Of a stretch of 64,000 nucleotides of DNA, positions 17,460 to 26,287 are shown in pieces. Origin of the DNA: Marinomonas algarum (lineage in GTDB: Bacteria > Pseudomonadota > Gammaproteobacteria > Pseudomonadales > Marinomonadaceae). Location: NCBI RefSeq assembly GCF_020532605.1, contig NZ_JAJATW010000011.1, positions 1 to 64,000 on the forward strand, in the 5' to 3' direction. Made by a program: the position numbers and the translations under genes. The notes under the pieces were generated by a model that did not search any database, was not told where the DNA came from, and saw nothing but the letters and a program-made list of their open reading frames with translations. The stretch's first letter is position 1; each line of letters starts with the position of its first letter.

Positions 17460-18836
17460 GTGCAACAAAATGATTCTGACGTCGCTTCTATTAAATTACC
17501 ACCTTATTCGATTGAGGCTGAGCGCTCTGTTGTTGGCGGGTTGATGCTTGATCCAGAGGCGTGGGAAAAAGTCTCTGAGTTAGTACTGGCGGACGACTTT
17601 TATCGGCCTGAGCATCGTTCTATTTTTGCCGTGATTGCCCGTTTAGCCGATGAATCTGAGCCGATCGATGTGGTGACCATTGGTGAGCGTTTAGACAAGC
17701 GAGGTGATCTTGAGTTAATCGGTGGTATGGCCTATTTGATTGAGGTCGCCGAAGCCACGCCAAGCACGTCTAATATTGCGGCTTATGCGGACATTGTGCG
17801 CGAGCGCTCTATTTTACGTCGCCTCATTTCAACGACCAGTGACATTTCAGCGCGCGCTTTTTATCCTGAAGGAATGACCGCAGCGGAAGTGTTAGACGAG
17901 GCCGAGCGTAAAATTTTTCAGATCGCTGAAGGCGGTGAGAAAAAAGGCGGCCCCCGTATTGTTTCTGATATTCTCAGCTCAACGGTCGATAAAATCGATG
18001 AGTTATATCATCAAGAAGGCGCCATTACCGGCTTAAGTACCGGTTTTACCGATTTAGACGCCATGACCGCAGGCTTACAAAAATCAGACCTTGTCATCGT
18101 TGCCGGTCGTCCTTCCATGGGTAAAACCACTTTTGCGATGAACCTTGTGGAAAATGCCACCATGATAAGCGATAAGCCTGTCATTGTGTTCAGTCTAGAA
18201 ATGCCATCAGAACAACTTATGATGCGTATGTTATCGTCACTCGGTCGTATTGACCAAACCCGTATGCGTTCTGGTCAGTTGGTTCAAGAAGACTGGGATA
18301 AATTGATGTCAGCGGTCAAGATGTTAAAAGATCGTAAGTTATTTATTGACGATACGGGTGGGATCAGTCCAACAGAAATGCGCTCAAGAGTGCGTCGTAT
18401 TGCCCGTGAGCATGGTGGTGCTGCGATGATCATGGTGGATTACCTTCAGCTTATGCAGATTCCAGGCTTTACGGAAGGTCGGACGAATGAAATTTCTGAA
18501 ATCTCTCGATCGCTTAAAGCCATTGCAAAAGAGATGGAGTGTCCTGTTGTGGCGTTGTCTCAGTTGAATCGAAGCTTAGAGAATCGACCTAATAAACGTC
18601 CTGTAAACTCAGATTTACGTGAATCGGGCGCAATTGAGCAGGATGCAGACGTGATCTCTTTTGTGTATCGTGATGAGGTGTACCATGAAGATACGCCACA
18701 TAAAGGCATTGCAGAAATTATTATAGGAAAGCAACGTAACGGACCAATAGGTACATGCCGGCTGGCGTTCGTCGGTAAGTACACACGATTTGAAGATTTA
18801 GCGCCCGATGCCTATCGTGATTTTGACGACGAATAG
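17460..18836 (+). CDS. dnaB: Replicative DNA helicase DnaB
   Basis: About 458 residues from a GTG at 17460. The N-terminal DnaG-interacting domain begins at LPPYSIEAERSVVGGLMLD. The RecA-like helicase domain has Walker A GRPSMGKTTF near residue 216, then FSLEMPSEQL, MVDYLQLM (Walker B) and SDLRESGAIEQDAD, with the conserved arginine/glutamate positions of DnaB. It unwinds DNA at the fork as a hexamer. The start is uncertain because no strong ribosome site is visible; a frame reaching back to 17400 overlaps the rplI terminator. No intein interrupts it. Confidence 0.95.
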   Translation: MQQNDSDVASIKLPPYSIEAERSVVGGLMLDPEAWEKVSELVLADDFYRPEHRSIFAVIARLADESEPIDVVTIGERLDKRGDLELIGGMAYLIEVAEATPSTSNIAAYADIVRERSILRRLISTTSDISARAFYPEGMTAAEVLDEAERKIFQIAEGGEKKGGPRIVSDILSSTVDKIDELYHQEGAITGLSTGFTDLDAMTAGLQKSDLVIVAGRPSMGKTTFAMNLVENATMISDKPVIVFSLEMPSEQLMMRMLSSLGRIDQTRMRSGQLVQEDWDKLMSAVKMLKDRKLFIDDTGGISPTEMRSRVRRIAREHGGAAMIMVDYLQLMQIPGFTEGRTNEISEISRSLKAIAKEMECPVVALSQLNRSLENRPNKRPVNSDLRESGAIEQDADVISFVYRDEVYHEDTPHKGIAEIIIGKQRNGPIGTCRLAFVGKYTRFEDLAPDAYRDFDDE

Positions 18837-19029
18837 AGGGAGAGCGGTTTAATAAGCGTTTTTATGGATGCTTTATTGAGGTATGTCTAATTGTTTTCGC
18901 ATGGATGCCTGTAACCTACTGACTCTATTTTAGTTCATTGTTCTATGTCGGAAAAAGGTCTGTCGGTAAGCTGTCATTGTTTGTACTAATACGATGGCGA
19001 AATTAATAGAATTGATTTGAGAAGCACTT

Positions 19030-20592
19030 ATGCGAAAAATGCCAGTCACAAATAGAGAGAATGACTTTTCCAACGCGCATTCTTTGGTTTCGAGTACCGA
19101 TGTAAAAGGGCGAATTACTTTTGTTAATGACGCCTTTTGTGATGTCGCTGGACTCAGCCGAGAAGAGCTAATGGGCTCTCCTCATAATATTATTCGCCAC
19201 CCTGATGTTCCTCCTGCTGTTTTTGCTGATATGTGGGCCAACTTAAAAGCTGGGAAAAGCTGGATGGGAATCGTTAAAAACCGTTGTTCAAATGGCGATC
19301 ATTATTGGGTGAGTGCCCATGTCAGCCCTTTGCTAGACGGCAGTCGAGTGATCGGTTATGAATCTGTTCGACGTAAAGCCACGCGGGATGAAATCAATCA
19401 TGCTCAGTCGGTTTATGACCGTATTAATGCGGGTAAAGGGCTGCTGCCTATAAAAACCAAGGTGATGTCTTACCTCTGTAACGCCGAATTGCCTTTATTA
19501 CTGTGCTTTGTTGGTTTGGCACTGTTGAGTTTATTATCTGGTGTGTTGATACTGCAAGCGGCCGGGGTCGTGGTGGCTTTTTTAGGGGCTTTGTTAAGCT
19601 ATTATCAGCATCGGTCGCAACGGGCCATTGTCTCTCTATTATCCAGTGAAGCGCATAATCCCATCGGGCAGTATTTATATTGCAAAGCCGTGGGTGCCAA
19701 AGCGGCGATTAAATTCGCTAAGATTCACCAAGAAGCCTCTGGAAAGACTTTTCGTTATCGCCTGAAAGTGGGGGCGCAGCAGCTTAGTCTACGAGCGTCT
19801 GAAGCCAAAGGCAGTGTGTCGACTAACCTAGAGAACTTCAATAAACAGCGACACACTTTTCAAGAAGTGGTTGCGGCCAGTTCGCAGCTCTTATCGAGTG
19901 TGACCAATGTAGCGGATCATGTTCATGTTACCGTGAAGGCAACACAATCAGTAGGCGATTTGTCCTTTGAGAGCCGAACGTTAGCCAAGCAGACAGGTGA
20001 TACCATGCGTCAGGTTTACGAAGATATTGCCGAGGCAAAAAAGGTAGTAGCAATCTTGGCTGAGCGCAGTGACAGTATCAATGAGGTGGTCAGTTCCATT
20101 AGTGGTATTGCCGAGCAAACAAATCTATTGGCGTTGAATGCGGCCATTGAATCGGCGCGTGCCGGTGAAGCAGGGCGTGGTTTTGCGGTTGTGGCTGATG
20201 AAGTGAGAGCCTTGGCGATACGGACGCAAAATGCCACACAAAGCATTCATAGCATGACAGAAGAGTTGAAAAAGAACACGTTAGACGTCACCAACACGAT
20301 CGATAAAGGGGCAATTGTTGCTCAACAGGGAGTGGACAGTGTTGAGGCAGTGGCTCAAAAAATGGTGGACATTGAGTCAGCGATTCGACAAGTGGTTGAG
20401 ATGACGACTCAGATTAATGTGTCGTCAGAAGAGCAAGCCAGTGTGGCGCGTGATCTTAATAATAAGATGCGTGAAGTGGATGAATTAGGATTGAGCAGCA
20501 TAGAGCGAGCAGAGAACATTGTCGTCAACATTGCTCATATTGAAGAAGAAGCTTACGAGCAAGGCAACCTTGCTGAACGTATGAAGCAGTAA
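19030..20592 (+). CDS. PAS-domain methyl-accepting chemotaxis protein (Aer-like)
   Basis: A 520-residue chemoreceptor. An N-terminal PAS domain (about 15-130) contains [18 protein letters not shown] and [17 protein letters not shown], a pattern shared with the redox sensor Aer, where FAD binds PAS. Two adjacent hydrophobic helices lie near 150-195, with no periplasmic domain between them. The cytoplasmic signalling hairpin tip is [19 protein letters not shown], followed by [12 protein letters not shown]. It should sense an internal or energy signal and act on CheA. A classical HAMP is not obvious. It stands alone, ending in a hairpin with the divergent island. Confidence 0.88.
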   Translation: MRKMPVTNRENDFSNAHSLVSSTDVKGRITFVNDAFCDVAGLSREELMGSPHNIIRHPDVPPAVFADMWANLKAGKSWMGIVKNRCSNGDHYWVSAHVSPLLDGSRVIGYESVRRKATRDEINHAQSVYDRINAGKGLLPIKTKVMSYLCNAELPLLLCFVGLALLSLLSGVLILQAAGVVVAFLGALLSYYQHRSQRAIVSLLSSEAHNPIGQYLYCKAVGAKAAIKFAKIHQEASGKTFRYRLKVGAQQLSLRASEAKGSVSTNLENFNKQRHTFQEVVAASSQLLSSVTNVADHVHVTVKATQSVGDLSFESRTLAKQTGDTMRQVYEDIAEAKKVVAILAERSDSINEVVSSISGIAEQTNLLALNAAIESARAGEAGRGFAVVADEVRALAIRTQNATQSIHSMTEELKKNTLDVTNTIDKGAIVAQQGVDSVEAVAQKMVDIESAIRQVVEMTTQINVSSEEQASVARDLNNKMREVDELGLSSIERAENIVVNIAHIEEEAYEQGNLAERMKQ

Positions 20593-20620
20593 ACGCCTCT
20601 CGTTACCTTGCTTAGGTAAG

Positions 20621-20655
20621 CCGATGATGGCTTTCTAATAAAAAGCCATCATCGG
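20621..20655. terminator. Bidirectional hairpin between the chemoreceptor and the Clp-FtsH gene
   Basis: CCGATGATGGCTTT and AAAGCCATCATCGG form a perfect 14-bp stem with a 7-base loop in the 80-bp convergent gap. It lacks a long T run but is strong enough to act as a terminator in both directions. Confidence 0.7.
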
Positions 20656-20672
20656 GAGTGTTTAAGCCTAAC

Positions 20673-23480
20673 TTAGGTTAGAAGCAAGCTTAGCTTTGCG
20701 TCATTAATGGTTTCATCTTCAATTAACGCATTGGCCACTAGGGTGATTTTTTGCCAGTGCTCTTCTACTAGCTTATCTGTTTTTTCTGTGGCGGTGATTA
20801 TCCACTGATGGAGTGCGTCTTCTATTTTTTTGCTGAATAGCGGTGTGTTTGTTTTTTGCTCTAAATAACGAATGTTTAAGTTATAAAGGCTAGAGTGCAT
20901 ACCAAATTCCGTGATGGCTACCCACGCATAATGGCTCGCTTGCGTAAGGTCACTGCTCGCGCCGGTATCGATACCGTTGTCACCACTTTCCTTCACTTGT
21001 GCAGCGCGCCCAGCAAGTGCAACGCAGGTGAGGGATTCCCAGTACTCTTTGTTTTGTTTCAACTTTTGTCCAGCGGCATAAGAAACCATACCGAGTGTTT
21101 GCTCTCTGGAAATAATACTGACACAGTCAATTTTCCTATTCGGCATGAGTATTTTTGAAATCACCGCGTGTCCAGCCTCATGGATAGCCACTTCTCGCAA
21201 ATATTGTTGGTCGCTGCTGTTTGAGGTTTTTGCCCCATATTTTAAAATGTTGATCTCTTCTATTAATATGCAAAGCGTTATTTTTTCTACCTTGTTACGC
21301 ATTGCTGTCAGCACGGCTTCTCGGTGTATTTTGCTTAGATCTGCTCCTGTAAGGCCTGTTGTTGGAGTAAGCAACTCACTTACGTCAAGATCATCGTCGT
21401 ATAAAGGGTGCTCTATCTGCTTAGTTAATAGCCACTCTCTTGCCATTCTATCTGGTGAGGGGACTTCTAAGTGGAGGTCTAATCTTCCAGATCGAATGAG
21501 GGCCGGGTCGAGTTTGTCTCTAAGATTTGTTGCGCCGATAATAAACACCTCATCGCCAGAGGTTGAGAAGCCATCTATTTCAGTCAGTAATCGGTTTATC
21601 AAGGCATCTGCTCTTGGGCCCATCGAGCCTCTAGAAGGAAGAGCATCAATTTCGTCAATAAATAGGATGCTGGGGGCGTATTTTCTTGCCCGTTTAAAAA
21701 CACTTGTGATGAAAGCTTCCGATAACAGATCTGTCCCGACACAAGCGATAAAGGGTAAGTTTGCTTCGTTCGCAAAAGCTTTTGCCAACATGGTTTTACC
21801 GGTGCCGGGTGGCCCATACAGTAACATACCAGAGGGAATGGCAACGCCATGGGCTTCAATTTCTGATGTTTGCTTTAATAGATTCGCGGCTTCACTTAAT
21901 CTCGATTTTATATAGGAGTGCCCAGCGATGTCGGAAAAGGTAATAGACGGAAAATCGACCGTTAAACCACCAGTGACCTCCATATCTTCAGAGAAGGCGA
22001 TATGCGTTAGGATTGGGTTGCTAATGGTAAGTGTGAGTTGGCCCTTACTTTCCTGACAATTTACATCAAAGTGGAGTGTTTGATGCTTGAGTGAAAGCTG
22101 TTTTGGGTGTTTTATCTCTGTATTAGTCGTTAAAAAGTCATGTGCATTGCTGTCTAGTTGAACGGTTATTCCTTCAGCAGGGCAAGTGGGATTGTTTCGT
22201 AGAAAATCCGTCACAGGGTCAATAATGAGATGAGAGATACTGGCTTTTATGTCTCTAATGTCAAAGGTAGGGGCGAAGTGTAATAGCAGTAATTGGTTTA
22301 CTTCTGGCAAAATGGTTGAAAAGCTGAGGTCGTACTGTTGAGAGAAGAGGGTGATGTCTTTTTGTACTTGAGCCGAGGCAATGTTGCTTAATTGATCAAA
22401 AGGCAGCTTTTTGAAAAACACGATGCTGCCTTGGGATAACCGTGACAGCAGCTCGCCCGGAATGGCTTTGATTTTTCGATCGCGCTCAATTTTTGTTTCT
22501 TTTGAGAGGTGACTAATGAGTGTTTTTTTAACTTGATGAGGGTGTGCGTCAAGTTGACTTAAAAACGATTCATTGTTGTAAAAGCTTGTTCCTAAATTAG
22601 AGGTTAAGATAACGATGACATTGCGAAAGTCGATGGTTTTTTGAGTATGTTCGTCGGTTAAATAGCCTGTAGAGAAGAGTTGTAATAGGCTTAGTAATAC
22701 TTGGCTATGGGCTTTTTCAAACTCATCAAGGACAATAATAGATTTTGGATGATCGCTGACAAATTGAGTGAGTCGACCTGGTTCTGAATCATCGTAACTC
22801 TTTTTTGCGCCAACCAGGCCAAATGCTTCGTTAGAGTTTGTGTACTGGGTCATGTCGAATAATTTAAACTTATAATCCTGCCCCAAATGATAAGAAAACC
22901 GTTCCGCTAAAAATGTTTTTCCTGTTGCTGGTGAGCCTAGGAAGAGAAATATGCCTTTTGGTTTGTTGCCTGCTTCTTGCCAATCACTTTGAACGAGTCC
23001 ATCCACCAAGGCTTCTATTGCCGTTTCTTGTCCAAACACGTCATTACTGAGGTTACTTTTTAAACGTTCAAATTTACTAAGTTGCTCTCTGCGTCTGGAC
23101 GTCGAGCGAGCGCTTGCTTCTTCACTATTTTCTAGAGGAGAGAATACTTTAAAAGCATGACTGAAAGCGTTTAGGTCATTTGTCGAGTTTCTCGCAGTCA
23201 GCGTTTCCACAATGTTGAAAACATCAGGAGAGAAAGGGTGAACGGGAGCATTTTTTACACAGTCTAACACTTCTTGAGTGATACTATTTTTGTATTTTAA
23301 GACTAAAAAGAAATAGCTATTCTGACTTTTTTTTACATGACAAATCTTTTCTATTTCGTTGGAGTTTTTCTTATCTATCTTTTCAAGGCATTCAATGGCT
23401 GCCTGAAGGTGCTCAAGCTCAATGTGTTTAGTCTTTTCTTTTATTGCAATAAATTTTGCGGTAAGCAATAACGTTTTCAA
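20673..23480 (-). CDS. Clp-type AAA+ / FtsH-type AAA+ / M41 zinc protease fusion
   Basis: A 935-residue soluble protein. Residues 1-115 resemble the two-repeat Clp N-domain. A Clp-type AAA+ module has Walker A GSPATGKT 182-189, Walker B IIVLDEFEKAH 248-258 and LTSNLGT 292-298. A beta-rich linker (about 430-505) follows. An FtsH-type AAA+ has GPPGTGKT 556-563, FIDEID 607-612 and arginine-finger region LDPALIRSGR 657-666. An M41 protease domain has HEAGH 767-771 and a probable third zinc ligand Asp844 in TGASSD. The family degrades proteins with ATP. Unlike bacterial FtsH it has no membrane helix. Its pore-loop segment is about six residues shorter than in E. coli FtsH. It is divergent from the YbjN-like/membrane pair and lies alone on its strand. 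Substrate is unknown. Confidence 0.85.
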   Translation of the reverse strand: MKTLLLTAKFIAIKEKTKHIELEHLQAAIECLEKIDKKNSNEIEKICHVKKSQNSYFFLVLKYKNSITQEVLDCVKNAPVHPFSPDVFNIVETLTARNSTNDLNAFSHAFKVFSPLENSEEASARSTSRRREQLSKFERLKSNLSNDVFGQETAIEALVDGLVQSDWQEAGNKPKGIFLFLGSPATGKTFLAERFSYHLGQDYKFKLFDMTQYTNSNEAFGLVGAKKSYDDSEPGRLTQFVSDHPKSIIVLDEFEKAHSQVLLSLLQLFSTGYLTDEHTQKTIDFRNVIVILTSNLGTSFYNNESFLSQLDAHPHQVKKTLISHLSKETKIERDRKIKAIPGELLSRLSQGSIVFFKKLPFDQLSNIASAQVQKDITLFSQQYDLSFSTILPEVNQLLLLHFAPTFDIRDIKASISHLIIDPVTDFLRNNPTCPAEGITVQLDSNAHDFLTTNTEIKHPKQLSLKHQTLHFDVNCQESKGQLTLTISNPILTHIAFSEDMEVTGGLTVDFPSITFSDIAGHSYIKSRLSEAANLLKQTSEIEAHGVAIPSGMLLYGPPGTGKTMLAKAFANEANLPFIACVGTDLLSEAFITSVFKRARKYAPSILFIDEIDALPSRGSMGPRADALINRLLTEIDGFSTSGDEVFIIGATNLRDKLDPALIRSGRLDLHLEVPSPDRMAREWLLTKQIEHPLYDDDLDVSELLTPTTGLTGADLSKIHREAVLTAMRNKVEKITLCILIEEINILKYGAKTSNSSDQQYLREVAIHEAGHAVISKILMPNRKIDCVSIISREQTLGMVSYAAGQKLKQNKEYWESLTCVALAGRAAQVKESGDNGIDTGASSDLTQASHYAWVAITEFGMHSSLYNLNIRYLEQKTNTPLFSKKIEDALHQWIITATEKTDKLVEEHWQKITLVANALIEDETINDAKLSLLLT

Positions 23481-23614
23481 AGGGAATGCCGCCTTATGAT
23501 CTTAATTTTTTGATGGACTGAGACATTAGAATCTCGTTGCACTATTTTTAAATAATAACGCAATTTTAACGGGATCACTTCTTTGAAAAGAAAAACTTTG
23601 TTTTTTATTGGATT

Positions 23615-23645
23615 TTGACTTATCTGCTTTTTATTCGGTTATACT
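23615..23645 (+). promoter_or_regulatory. Candidate promoter of the YbjN-like/membrane pair
   Basis: TTGACT at 23615-23620 resembles a -35 box. TTATAC at 23639-23644 (18-base spacer) or TATACT one base later would serve as -10. The 227-bp divergent gap is very A/T rich, and an AGGAGA ribosome site stands seven bases before the ATG at 23708. Spacing is slightly long, so confidence is moderate. Confidence 0.5.
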
Positions 23646-23707
23646 CAAAATCAGTTTTATGAGTGCTGATTACTTTATATTAATCTTATATATTATAGGA
23701 GATAAGA

Positions 23708-24868
23708 ATGACGTTAATGCAGGAAATATCAAAGTCCATTTTTCAGTTTGTTACGCAAAATAATAACTGGGATACAGTATCTGTTTCACCTATTTCCATC
23801 GTCAGAGTAGGTGCAGATGCGGTTTTTCCTTACGTGTTAGATGTTGTTGAAGGTGACGAATACGCCAGTTTACGCCTACAACTCAAAGCAGAAGGTGTAT
23901 TAAGTCGCGTTACTCAAGGTATCGTTGCTAAACGAGGTGGAGAAAGATATTTTGAGACAGAAGGGTTATTCAGCACTCAAATAGATGAAGAGTCATTCAG
24001 TATCTCTTGTAATGTCAACCGTGATATTTTGGAACAATTTACCGAAAACTTTGACGCAATTGTGGAGCGTTGTGAACAGATGATTAGTGCTTTGGTAAAG
24101 CAGTCAATTGAGCTAATGCAAGAAGAAATTGAAGAAGATGAAACGGGAAGTGCTGAGGAAGCACCGGCACCCGATGTGAGTTCCCAGGCGCTCCCTGAGG
24201 GACAGAGCAATGCATCAATGAAACCTCACTCTGTAAAAGAGGCCATTATTCAGTATCTTGATCGAAAGGAATGGAATTATGAAGACGATGAAGAGAAAGG
24301 CAGAATACTGCTAAGAGTGAAATTGAGTCAGTATTCAGACCACGATGACAGCAATGTTTTTGTAGTTGATATGAACTATGGCAATGATGATTTAGTTCGG
24401 TTTCAATCTCCTATGATGTATAAGTTTGATTTATCAGTCACACCTTATTCATTAATTGCCTCCGTTATTGCTTGGTGTCAATTTCAGTATAAATTTCTTT
24501 CTATGTCGTTAGACCCTGCTGATGGAGAATTGAAAATATCCATTGATATTCCATTAGGCAAAGGCTCAATTGACAGTTCTCAAGTAGAAAGAATTGTAGG
24601 TTTCATGGTGCAGTTTACTGAAGAGACGTTTGACGAGTGGTTTGACGATTTACTTCACTCTCCACAGGATGCGCAGAAGAAATTAGACGACACAATCAAC
24701 AAACATCGACAGCAGTTTGAATCTAAAAGATGGGTTCATCAATTTGAAAGTGACCTTGCTGGATTGAGCGAAAGTAAGCGAAATGAATTGGAGCGTGTGC
24801 TTGCTGAATTAAAAGCGTCGGATGAAGCTTCTGGCAATGAAGGGGCTAAGCCACGGGAGGGGATCTAA
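23708..24868 (+). CDS. Tandem YbjN-like domain protein
   Basis: A 386-residue acidic cytoplasmic protein with two similar halves. The first half (about 1-130) and second half (about 175-345) each alternate short strands and helices. The second ends in KISIDIPLGKGSIDSSQVERI followed by a long helix, the pattern of YbjN-type (type III chaperone-like) folds. An acidic Glu/Asp-rich linker near 138-165 joins them. YbjN-like folds bind partner proteins in several systems but have no enzyme motif. The stop overlaps the start of the membrane protein gene (TAATG), so the pair is coupled. Family assignment is by pattern only. Confidence 0.6.
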   Translation: MTLMQEISKSIFQFVTQNNNWDTVSVSPISIVRVGADAVFPYVLDVVEGDEYASLRLQLKAEGVLSRVTQGIVAKRGGERYFETEGLFSTQIDEESFSISCNVNRDILEQFTENFDAIVERCEQMISALVKQSIELMQEEIEEDETGSAEEAPAPDVSSQALPEGQSNASMKPHSVKEAIIQYLDRKEWNYEDDEEKGRILLRVKLSQYSDHDDSNVFVVDMNYGNDDLVRFQSPMMYKFDLSVTPYSLIASVIAWCQFQYKFLSMSLDPADGELKISIDIPLGKGSIDSSQVERIVGFMVQFTEETFDEWFDDLLHSPQDAQKKLDDTINKHRQQFESKRWVHQFESDLAGLSESKRNELERVLAELKASDEASGNEGAKPREGI

Positions 24869-26205
24869 TGCCGAGACACTCCCAGTCGAAATTAAAGCGA
24901 CTTTTTAAACATTTTATGGATTGGTTTGACGGTGCGCATGTGAGCCAATTGACATTGGCAACCGTGATGTTTGGTGTCTTCAGCCTTGCTTTCTTTTGGT
25001 TCACGTTAAAGTGGAATTGGTTGCCAGATGATTTGTTACCTTCTAATTTAACGCAAGAAAGTACTGGCTTGTTTGATGCTTTAGGAGGGTGGGCGTTAGG
25101 CTTTGCAGGGGCGTTAGTGGCCATTCGAATTGCCGGGTTAGCCACGAATATCCAGCAAAATGACTCGATTCGAGAAGAGATTATCTACCTTAACCGTTCT
25201 GTTGAAAAAATCTCTGATATTAACTCTAAAGTGACGCGTTCTATCTATGATGCAAAGCGCGCATGCACGGCACTTTTGCTAGAGTATGATGATATTAGCA
25301 AAGCCAAACCGGCACGTTTAATCAATTATTACGGAGAAAGGCCTGCACCGAAGTCATCGGAGCTATCGCCAGAAGTACTAAGTAATTTAATTAGTAAGCT
25401 TGATGATCTCATTTCGACTATTGAAGAAAGTTCTCGCGACTTTGTTTTCCGTTCTTTGTTTAAATTTGCGCGTTCACCTAAAAGTGATAATCACATTGTG
25501 TCGCCGGAAGACGCCCCACTGGATGATTTTTTCTTAGAAGAAAGTACACGCAACATTATGCTCGGCATTGTGGCAGAAGATTTAAAAGTGTATGACTTTA
25601 TAGAACAGTTGAACCGCTCTTCTAAAAACTTAGGGCTTGGGATAAGTCACCTAAGAAGTAAAAATATTTTGGTTGAATACTCAAAAGATTTAGAGCAATT
25701 ATTGAAGCTGGTTCGCACTGATAAGCTTGAATACTCTGGGGCTGCGTGGTTGTTGCTAGGTATGTTTTTACTACATGATAAAGTGGAAAAAGCAGGTGGT
25801 AAACGCGTATACAATACAGGGTTTTTGTTAATCAGCTTAGTGTTAGGAAGCCTGCCAAATAGAGAGCTTCTTAAGGAATATCTGCAGTCCCAACTAGAAG
25901 AAGGGAGTATGGAATACACTCGAAGTGGTAAACAACGCTTGAAAGAAGAGGTGATCAAACTTTCTGAGCAGTTGTATTACTTGGAAGGGGTAGAAGCCTT
26001 TGATCACGCGGATGAGAGCAAGTCCAACCCCTCCGATTTAGCGGATGTGATCAATTTGTTTCAAACCTGTGCAAACAATATTGACATATTGAGGGTGCGT
26101 TCGAGGGTGACTGGGTTGAACGAGAAATACAACGAAAGCAGTTTAAATGCCAAGTCCATTGATAAAGCCAATAATGCGCCTACTTCAGAGCCTAAAAAGG
26201 GGTAA
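24868..26205 (+). CDS. Two-helix membrane protein of the Clp-FtsH island
   Basis: A 445-residue protein I do not recognise. The N-terminus is basic. Hydrophobic helices lie near 27-48 and 70-90. A coiled-coil stretch follows (QQNDSIREEIIYLNRSVEKI near 95-115), then about 320 largely helical residues with no catalytic motif. The large domain is probably cytoplasmic, making the protein a membrane anchor or receptor. Translational coupling to the YbjN-like gene suggests the two act together. Its divergent neighbour is a soluble FtsH-like protease, so one idea is that this protein brings the protease to the membrane in place of the missing FtsH helices. Confidence 0.6.
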   Translation: MPRHSQSKLKRLFKHFMDWFDGAHVSQLTLATVMFGVFSLAFFWFTLKWNWLPDDLLPSNLTQESTGLFDALGGWALGFAGALVAIRIAGLATNIQQNDSIREEIIYLNRSVEKISDINSKVTRSIYDAKRACTALLLEYDDISKAKPARLINYYGERPAPKSSELSPEVLSNLISKLDDLISTIEESSRDFVFRSLFKFARSPKSDNHIVSPEDAPLDDFFLEESTRNIMLGIVAEDLKVYDFIEQLNRSSKNLGLGISHLRSKNILVEYSKDLEQLLKLVRTDKLEYSGAAWLLLGMFLLHDKVEKAGGKRVYNTGFLLISLVLGSLPNRELLKEYLQSQLEEGSMEYTRSGKQRLKEEVIKLSEQLYYLEGVEAFDHADESKSNPSDLADVINLFQTCANNIDILRVRSRVTGLNEKYNESSLNAKSIDKANNAPTSEPKKG

Positions 26206-26246
26206 TTGAGCAGTACCCCAACATGCGTGTATCAATGTTGGCATGT

Positions 26247-26278
26247 AAGCCCTTTGTTGAGAAATAAAGGGCTTTTTT
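26247..26278 (+). terminator. Rho-independent terminator after the island
   Basis: AAGCCCTTT and AAAGGGCTT form a 9-bp stem, with a T run ending in TTTTTT. It ends the rightward YbjN-like/membrane transcript just before the convergent bioA. Confidence 0.88.
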
Positions 26279-26287
26279 GTGTGCGTG

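Noticed and set aside
18965-18973. GTCGGTAA upstream of the chemoreceptor as a sigma-28 -10 box
   Set aside because: No TAAAGTTT-like -35 element stands 11 bases upstream.
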